Source of the DNA: Thaumatotibia leucotreta
Taxonomy: Eukaryota; Arthropoda; Insecta; Lepidoptera; Tortricidae
Reading direction: 5' to 3'
NCBI GenBank assembly: GCA_025490895.1
Contig: JALPQI010030763.1
Coordinates: 1-64,000, forward strand
Length of the DNA stretch: 64,000 nt
A model generated the notes under the pieces. That model had not been told where the DNA came from. It did no database searches and saw nothing but the letters and a program-made list of their open reading frames with translations. Both the position numbers and the translations under genes were made by a program. Shown here in pieces: positions 57,488 to 64,000 of the stretch (the stretch's first letter is position 1; every line of letters begins with the position of its first letter).

Positions 57488-58160
57488 CACTGAGCATGGC
57501 CCGACATTCTCTTGGCAGGGTTTTTATTCAATAGTGTTAAACTAAAAGGCTGGTGCACGGTCGGAACTATTTATTAATATCTAGTAAACCCGTAAGACTT
57601 GGGAGCGTACAATATGGTTAATGGACCAAATACGTGTGTGTCAGTAACAGCTGACCAGAGACAATAATGTCATACATAAAGAAGAGGTTCTATTTTGATA
57701 AATACCTCAACAGATGATGAGGTATGGTAGATTCGCATGATTCAAAATAGTTGTAAAACAAGCACCAAAACAGTCAAGCGCAACATTACAGTTCCATTGC
57801 AGTACTTCACAATTCATGTGTACACTCAGCACAATAACCGGGCGATACGTTCGGTCTGCCCCGTAAATCCCCATTACAGCCGCCTGCAGCACTTTAAATA
57901 TTTACTTTTACAGCTAATACAGTTGAGACTGTACGAGTATTCTTTGCGTTGGGAATATTCTTCTTTCCAGGTTTCTGGTATTGAAAATAGTGGAATGAAA
58001 TCGGTTACGAAAATAACTTAAAACCGACATTTTTTGCTCAAAAATTAAGTGTTTAATTATTTTTTTATTCGTTTTCGAAACTTAATTCGAGTTTCAAATG
58101 TTACCTTAATACCTATATTATTCATTCGTATATCATCCGTTCCTATATCATATTTAAATA

Positions 58161-58227
58161 TTAGATGTCACAAACCAAAGAAAAAATACTGAAGTTTACT
58201 AAGTTTTTTTTGGTATATGACATCTTA
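58161..58227. repeat. Short inverted repeat related to the SINE tail at 7100
   Basis: TTAGATGTCACAAACCAAAG pairs with TTTGGTATATGACATCTTA. The same TTAGATGTCATATACCAAAG string is in the tail of the 7066-7208 SINE. Confidence 0.6.
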
Positions 58228-58229
58228 TA

Positions 58230-59600
58230 TTATATAAATTTATATACATCGTAGTGTTACTACATGAGAAAATACAACTAAAAAAATATTTAATATCAAT
58301 GTACGTTATTCCACAAAAAATGTATTTTTTTTTTAATTTTGGGGTCTTTAAGTAATAACTCGCTTTGCCCCAATTGAAAAACTACTTTCTAACCTCTACT
58401 AACTTTTTGATCTTCAATGTTTACCTCTTCCATGTGTTTATGCTAACTTTGAAATAAGATAAGATAATAATATTTCTCTTTGCACAAAAGTCTGCAAGTC
58501 CACTGAAAGCTATATTCAACACGATTTTATTATTTATTTAATGTCTGTAAGGCTCTAGTTCCACCAAAAGAGACTTAGTGATTAATAGCTCAGCTATTAC
58601 ACAAACAAAAGATAATCACTCCCGTGTAAAGAAAAGAGACACGGCAACATTTGTAGTTCACCGCTGAGCTAACACCTATACTAGCTGTGCGATCTTTTGT
58701 TTTGTTTTTATAGCCGCGTTATCAATCGCTAACTTGCTTCTAGTGGGACCAGTGCCTAACTCTCTATAAGTTCAAGGTGTGTTAGAAAATAAGATCAATT
58801 TCTGAAGCAACAGCTAATCAGAAATGGGGAATGCCGACTATTTCTTTGAAGCGTGTAATGGAGATTCCGGGGAAGTTCGAGTTGAGTCGTTATTGTGATG
58901 TAATTTGATTCAAGGGCGCGTAGGGCGGAGTGATGTGTTCGGGAATGTTCGAGAATATTCCTCGTGGTCTTATTTATGGGAAAAATCACGTCCTCGGGAA
59001 TAGCCACCAAATAAGTGGCAATATAATTTTATAAGAAATTTCACATTCAGACAATTTTAATCTACTGCTTGACATCTATTCTGTGTCAAGGGTTGTCAAT
59101 CGCAGGAGTGTTTTTACAATGATAATGCTGCTGTCCATCAACTATCTTAAATAAATGAATGAGAAATGACTCTTCAATCACTTAGTCAACTCTTTTGATC
59201 TACAGGAAATGTTAAGCGGCGCAAGAAATAAATTTATTAAAAAGTAGGAAGAACGTTAGTGAAAACATTAATTAAACATTGAAAAATACTTTAAAACTGT
59301 TAATATCACAAAAATATGTAACATATTGTCGTCTTTTATAGTATCTACACGAGTGTTTAAGTTTCTGAGAATATTTTTGCCAGGGAATTTATTCCTCTGA
59401 CTAATCGTTAGCGAAAAAAAAACCACTTAAGCAGTACAATGCGTGACCTTCATGACTCGAATTGAATTTAAACTCCCACGCCCAGTGGACAGCGCTACGA
59501 TCGTCAGTACGCGCCGTGCTCGCGAGTTGTTTTGCCTGAACGCGAGCCCAGTGCCTGATAATGGAGACCTAGGCTCTCCGAAACATGTAGCGCGTAGTGA
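58230..59600. other. Unassigned stretch
   Basis: No gene seen. A weak inverted pair around AAACAAAAGATAAT (58601) and GATCTTTTGTTTTGTTTTT (58691) hints at a worn MITE. Confidence 0.35.
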
Positions 59601-59605
59601 CTAAA

Positions 59606-59855
59606 TACACATTTTTTTTTATACCACGTCGGTGGCAAACAAGCATACGGCCCGCCTGATGGAAAGCAGTCACCGTAGCCTATGGGCGCCTGCAACCCGA
59701 GGGGTGTCACATGCGCGTTGCCGACCCAATAAAAACTTGAACACTCCTCTTTTGAAGAATCCCATACTGTAGTCCAACGGGAAAATCTCGGCAGGGAGCT
59801 CATTCCACAGACGGACCGTCCACGGGAGGAAGTTCCTCTGAAACCGCACACATGA
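59606..59855 (-). mobile_element. Retroelement fragment with poly(A) on the minus strand
   Basis: Begins with a T-run (reversed poly(A)) and ATACCACGTCGGTGGCAAAC, AAGCATACGGCCCGCCTGAT, then TTGCCGACCC and GCTCATTCCACAGACGGACC. This block is frequent in Lepidoptera; the parent LINE was not identified. The 115-codon minus frame is not a recognised domain. Confidence 0.6.
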
Positions 59856-60390
59856 GTTTAACCGTTTAATTATATTTATACTTCATGATTCGAGCTTATA
59901 AAAATGAATGCCCAGCTATTGGCAGGCAGTGCGGTGCCAGAAAGTGGCCAAATGAGTAATTTTTTTTGGGAATATTCCCTAATTATTTAGTCCCGAATTT
60001 TATGGCGCATCACTAGTCAGGCTTCTGAGGAGCTTGATTAATCTCGCCGGTAAAGCCGTCGTTTAATTAAAATGGGATTATCTGGAGGCTGCAGCGGCCA
60101 GCTGCGCCAGGTACAGCCGCTATCATAAATACCGGAGCAGCCAGGGTGCTCATATACATCTGAGCAAGCCCCTATTGTTATGGTGTTAGAGTGCATGTTC
60201 GGATATTTTGAACATCCTGGTGGTTCTGATATATCTAACGGCGACTGTACAAACTTGCCCCCCTGACCTATACATGCGTTCGGGATTGAAACCGATATTA
60301 CGTTTGTACTTTTTAATGCACTGCCAAAATAAAGGACAATTAAATCGACTGGGGATCGTTTTGTGGCTTGCGTTTAAATAACCCAGATGA

Positions 60391-60632
60391 ATAATAAATA
60401 AATATTTTTGGACATTTTCACACAAATGGACGTAGTCCCACGGTAAGCTCAATTAAGGCTTGTGATGTGGGTACCGGGCGACGATATATGTATATAATAC
60501 ATAGACAGCCATGATCAAGGAATAAATATTTGTGATAAATAAATACACAAAAAATGCCCTCGCCGGCATTCGAAACCGGAACCTCCAGCTTCGTAGGCAG
60601 GGTCACTACCAACTCGGCTTCGGAGGCTGACA
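60391..60632 (-). mobile_element. SINE with an 11-base target-site duplication
   Basis: Main family; on the minus strand, CCGAGTTGGTAGTGACC (box A) and GGTTCCGGTTTCGAATGCC (box B, worn). AACCCAGATGA is present at 60380-60390 and 60633-60643. Confidence 0.88.
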
Positions 60633-60669
60633 AACCCAGATGATAGGTAATTTAAGTTTTTAAGCTGAC

Positions 60670-60720
60670 ATGGTCATTTACATTATTAGTATGACTTAAA
60701 ACGATATATTTAACATGTAA
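60670..60720. repeat. Dispersed repeat, left half of an interrupted copy
   Basis: GGTCATTTACATTATTAGTA, TGACTTAAAACGATATATTT and AACATGTAA match 13040-13098; the rest of the repeat resumes at 63625. Confidence 0.75.
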
Positions 60721-60824
60721 TAGTTATTTATGTGGCTGGCGCATAATAAGAGGCATTAAACATGAGTGTGGTTTTATGAAACGAGCCGTAGGCGAGTTTC
60801 ATAATAAGATTCAATAAATATGTA

Positions 60825-63167
60825 TTGAAAAAAAAAACAACAAAAAGAAGTGACGATTTGGCTTCGCACTCCCCAGACACCTTTGCCGCCCTCGTGGAAA
60901 AACACCCAAAGCCAACCTCTCCCACAACTTTACCAGATCCCCCCGGTCCTGATGATCTTGCCGCCCACGTCTCTGAGGATGCCGTACTGCTCGCATTATC
61001 CACGTTCCCAAACGGTTCTGCTGGTGGATTGGATGGTCTGTCGCCACAGCATATCAAAGATCTCACCTCCTTTTGTTTGGGTGACATGAAAACGGCGTTA
61101 CTAAGAGAGTTAACAGCTTTAGTAAACCTCATGCTTTCAGGAAAGGTGAATCCCGAGATAGCCCCTCTACTGTACGGCGCCAATCTAGTGGCCCTGGCGA
61201 AAAAAGACGGCGGCATCCGCCCGATCGCTGTCGGCTGTACTTTTAGGCGCTTGGCTTCAAAGCTCTGCTGCCGTTTGTTTCAACAAAAGTTGACTAACCT
61301 TTTTAAGCCCCGGCAGTTGGGCTTTGGAGTCAAGGGCGGCTGTGAGGCAGCTGTTCATGCTGCACGTACCTTCCTAAACAACCCTGACTACGACGTTTTT
61401 ATAAAAATTGACGTGAAAAATGCATTCAATTCAGTTGATCGCAGTGCTTTCCTATCAGAAATTAAGAAAGGACTCCCAGAAATGTACCCCTACCTTTGGC
61501 AGTGCTACGGAGCGCCCTCAAAATTGCTCTTTGGAGACAAAATTATTTCATCATGTACAGGGTGCCAACAGGGAGACCCGCTTGGACCTGCTATTTTCAG
61601 TTTAGTCATTCATCCCATCATCTCAAGTCTAAATTCAAAATTCAACCTCTGGTATCTGGACGACGGTTCCCTTGGCGGAGACGCCGAAACCGTCCTTAAC
61701 GACTTACAGACAATAATTAGTAGATTTTCCGACATCGGCCTTTCCTTAAACTTTACAAAATGCGAAATTTTCTTATCTGAGAAACTCACATCCCAAAAAA
61801 AGATCGAAATTCTAACTAACTTTAATGCTGTGCTTCCTAATATTTCTGTTCATACAAACACATCTCTTACTCTTTTAGGCTCCCCAATTTTTGATGAATC
61901 AATTGACCCCATTATTGACTGTAAATTGAAACTTTTCGACAGCACATCTACTCTACTTTTCGAAATAAACCCCCACATGGCCCTTTTTATCATTCGGTTT
62001 TGCTTATTCACCCCTAAATTTATGTATTTACTGCGCAGCTGTCCAATTTGGAAATATCCTTCCATCCTTTCATCCATTGACGATTTACTCCAGGCTACAT
62101 TATCCAAAATTTTAAATATTCATTTCAACACTTCTTCTTGGATCCAAGCGGTTCTTCCTGTAAGACTCGGAGGGCTGGGTGTTCGCTCCTCATGCAGCGT
62201 GGCGCTTCCAGCCTTTCTGTCCTCTACTTACGGCACGTTGTCTCTCGTCAGTAATATTTTAAACCGTCCACAGTTACTTGACGACGAGGTGGCGTGCCTG
62301 AGGGAGGCCAGGGAGGCTTGGTGTTCGTCGTGTCCAGGAGTCGATCTTCCAGCCACACGCCGTAGTCAGAGAGCTTGGGATTCACCTCGCCTGAATACAA
62401 TACATGCCGACCTCCTTTTAAAATCTCCAGACGACTCGGAACGGGCCCGACTGCTTGCAGTTTCTGCCCCCGAGTCTGGACACTGGCTCCATGCCCTCCC
62501 GTCTCGCCAGATCGGAACTGTCCTGGATCCTAGCACTCTCAGGATTGCTGTATGCCTGAGACTCGGCTGCAGCATTTGTATCCCCCACATTTGCGCCTGC
62601 GGCAAAAGCGTGGATCAGCTCGGACGTCATGGCCTTTCATGCGCAAAGAGTGCGGGCAGATTGTACCGCCACGGCACCATCAATGACCTGGTTCGCCGTA
62701 CGCTTTCTACCGTGTCTGTGCCTGCTACCTTGGAACCGGTGGGTATGGCCAGAGACGATGGAAAGCGTCCCGACGGAGCCACGTTGGTGCCGTGGAAGTT
62801 GGGTAGGGCTTTGGTGTGGGACGCAACGTGTGTTGACACGTTCGCGCAGTCCCACATCCAAGCCACACGAGCACAAGCCGGTGCTGCTGCTGACCAGGCC
62901 CAGGTTCTCAAGCGCCGCAAATACTCGTCGCTTTTAATCAACTACGAGTTTGCGGCGCTTGCAGTAGAAACTTTAGGTCCTTGGTCAGCAGACATGAAGA
63001 CTTTTATGAGGGCCATGTCGTCCCGGCTGCACGAAGCCTCTGGTGACCCAAGGGCTGGCGCTTACCTCGCACAAAGAATCTCTTTAGCGATTCAGCGAGG
63101 TAACGCCGCCAGTGTCATGGGCACCATGCCGCAGGCGGATCTTTTGGAAGGTATTTTCTTTTTATAG
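60825..63167 (+). CDS. Reverse transcriptase / restriction-like endonuclease ORF
   Basis: An open frame of 780 codons; the N-terminus (first ~8 residues, MKKKTTKR) is probably target DNA read through, as there is no ATG. RT motifs: NLVALAKKDGGIRPIAVG (120-137), VFIKIDVKNAFNSVDR (191-206, motif A, Asp 196), GCQQGDPLGPAIF (246-258, motif B), NLWYLDDGSLGG (274-285, motif C as YLDD rather than the usual ADD) and GLSLNFTKCEIF (305-316, motif D). The C-terminus has a Cys-Cys-His-Cys finger (C589, C591, H602, C606; GRHGLSC) and then RPD (648-650) with LVWDATCVDT (663-672). That order matches the PD-(D/E)XK restriction-like endonuclease of early-branching non-LTR elements (R2/R4/NeSL/CRE groups). There is no N-terminal apurinic endonuclease. 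The frame is intact over RT and endonuclease, so the copy is young. The clade cannot be fixed by eye. Confidence 0.88.
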   Translation: MKKKTTKRSDDLASHSPDTFAALVEKHPKPTSPTTLPDPPGPDDLAAHVSEDAVLLALSTFPNGSAGGLDGLSPQHIKDLTSFCLGDMKTALLRELTALVNLMLSGKVNPEIAPLLYGANLVALAKKDGGIRPIAVGCTFRRLASKLCCRLFQQKLTNLFKPRQLGFGVKGGCEAAVHAARTFLNNPDYDVFIKIDVKNAFNSVDRSAFLSEIKKGLPEMYPYLWQCYGAPSKLLFGDKIISSCTGCQQGDPLGPAIFSLVIHPIISSLNSKFNLWYLDDGSLGGDAETVLNDLQTIISRFSDIGLSLNFTKCEIFLSEKLTSQKKIEILTNFNAVLPNISVHTNTSLTLLGSPIFDESIDPIIDCKLKLFDSTSTLLFEINPHMALFIIRFCLFTPKFMYLLRSCPIWKYPSILSSIDDLLQATLSKILNIHFNTSSWIQAVLPVRLGGLGVRSSCSVALPAFLSSTYGTLSLVSNILNRPQLLDDEVACLREAREAWCSSCPGVDLPATRRSQRAWDSPRLNTIHADLLLKSPDDSERARLLAVSAPESGHWLHALPSRQIGTVLDPSTLRIAVCLRLGCSICIPHICACGKSVDQLGRHGLSCAKSAGRLYRHGTINDLVRRTLSTVSVPATLEPVGMARDDGKRPDGATLVPWKLGRALVWDATCVDTFAQSHIQATRAQAGAAADQAQVLKRRKYSSLLINYEFAALAVETLGPWSADMKTFMRAMSSRLHEASGDPRAGAYLAQRISLAIQRGNAASVMGTMPQADLLEGIFFL

Positions 63168-63440
63168 GTAGTTTGTTTAGGTATATTTTAATTTTAGTGT
63201 AAGTTTTATCTTTATTTTTTTCATTTTAGTGTAATTTGTAATTTATTTAAATTGTTGATCTTCTGTTTTAAATCATAATATACATCTCTATATTAAATAG
63301 AAATTGTATCTCAATGTTAAATTGATTTGTGTATATTTGTTAATTAATTTGGGAAGTGTTGTATGTTTTGGCATCTTTCTTTAGAAATTATGGCCAATAA
63401 AGTATACCAATGTCGCAAAAAAAAAAAAAAAAAAAGAAGT
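60850..63440 (+). mobile_element. Non-LTR retrotransposon with restriction-like endonuclease (5'-truncated copy)
   Basis: Coding frame to 63167, about 245 bases of 3' UTR, AATAAAGTATACC signal, and a poly(A) run from about 63420. AAAAAGAAGT occurs just before the element (to about 60850) and right after the poly(A) (to about 63440), consistent with a target-site duplication. The left flank contains ATGAAACGAGCC and GGCGAGTTTCAT, itself an inverted pair. Confidence 0.75.
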
Positions 63441-63477
63441 TGACTTCATAATGTTAAAATTAATATCATGACGACGA

Positions 63478-63540
63478 TACTTTAATGTCAACATTATGAT
63501 GCACTGTACTCTGCCTGTACTTTAATGTTAACATTATGAT
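63478..63540. repeat. 40-base spaced direct repeat
   Basis: TACTTTAATGTCAACATTAT and TACTTTAATGTTAACATTAT, starts 40 bases apart. The second contains the palindrome TAATGTTAACATTA. Confidence 0.8.
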
Positions 63541-63624
63541 ACAGCCACAGACACCGGTCTCTTAATATAGGTCATTACATTACCGCTTCTGAATACATAA
63601 CAGGGAAATTATGATATTCCTGTA

Positions 63625-63695
63625 GATAAATTGTAATTATTGAGCACCCGATATTTCGACATTGTCGCAAAATGCCATCTTGTCGGAGCTACCCC
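63625..63695. repeat. Dispersed repeat, right half of the interrupted copy
   Basis: AAATTGTAATTATTGAGCAC, CCGATATTTCGACATTG and AAATGCCATCTTGTCGGAG match 13095-13164. Confidence 0.75.
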
Positions 63696-63699
63696 GTAA

Positions 63700-64000
63700 A
63701 TATCCCGTTTTAACCTCCTGCCTACATAATTATGTCCTACCCAAAGGACATAATCCTCAGTCAATTTTTAAACCCTATGTCAATTAGACAAATTTCCAAT
63801 TTCATTTGGCCAATTTTGACATAATGTAGACACGAGTTTTAGTAAGGTGATAATATTTTATTGAAACCTCAAAATCACGTCTTTCATGATATCCAAGTAC
63901 TTCTACCCTTTCAACGTACGATCGCCATCTTGGCAAGGTCCCCTGGTACTTTTATCTTAGCCCCAGAATTAAGATCTGGGTTACAATTTTATCAGTAGAG
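63700..64000. other. End of window, nothing recognised
   Basis: No gene or element structure seen. Confidence 0.4.

Noticed and set aside
59504..59851. 115-codon minus-strand frame
   Set aside because: Falls in a repetitive retroelement fragment, and the codon content does not resemble RT or endonuclease.

Overview
This window looks like nuclear DNA of an insect, very probably a moth or butterfly. It is A+T-rich. It carries one widely split host gene, and almost everything else is introns filled with transposable elements. The case for Lepidoptera rests on the repeat content: six copies of a tRNA-derived SINE of the type common in Lepidoptera, three ends of BovB-like RTE elements with (GAT)n or (CAT)n tails, many short inverted-repeat transposons, and several non-LTR retrotransposons. 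The species cannot be told from the sequence.

The host gene is on the + strand and is incomplete at both ends. Seven exons (2165-2309, 7229-7359, 39893-40052, 43926-44130, 44572-44675, 45138-45279, 53434-53588) all have AG/GT borders and join in one frame across six introns, giving 1042 coding bases (about 347 residues). The joined product has the end of one Ig domain, two complete Ig domains and a fibronectin-III-like domain, with nine N-glycosylation sequons. The motif DIKEGDDVYFEC, the linker cysteines and the GFDGGLPQ motif identify a Sidestep-family cell-surface protein, a family whose members are partners of Beaten-path receptors in axon guidance and synaptic matching. The signal peptide, first Ig domain(s), transmembrane segment and tail lie outside the window.

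Region by region: 1-7228 holds exon 1 and scattered SINEs and inverted-repeat elements. Intron 2 (7360-39892, 32.5 kb) is a graveyard of mobile DNA. Within it, a CR1/Jockey-type LINE (13181-20111) is split by a 5.1-kb insertion. The core of that insertion (14711-18312) is a huge foldback structure: about 35 tandem copies of a ~98-bp unit in two opposed arms around a diverged palindromic centre. At 29299-33332 a nested composite holds a LINE with an open 946-codon frame, a second LINE fragment and a near-perfect MITE, all inside the arms of another inverted repeat. Intron 3 begins with several decaying tandem copies of the end of exon 3 that keep donor-like sites. Introns 4 and 5 are short; intron 6 is 8.2 kb with few repeats.

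Downstream of exon 7 there are more SINEs and MITEs. A third LINE (about 60850-63440) has an open frame with reverse transcriptase and a C-terminal zinc finger plus restriction-like endonuclease. It is inserted in an older repeat whose uninterrupted copy is seen at 13030-13178.

The transposon genes do not work with the host gene; they are passengers in its introns and flank. No rRNA, genuine tRNA gene, CRISPR array or bacterial-type feature was seen.
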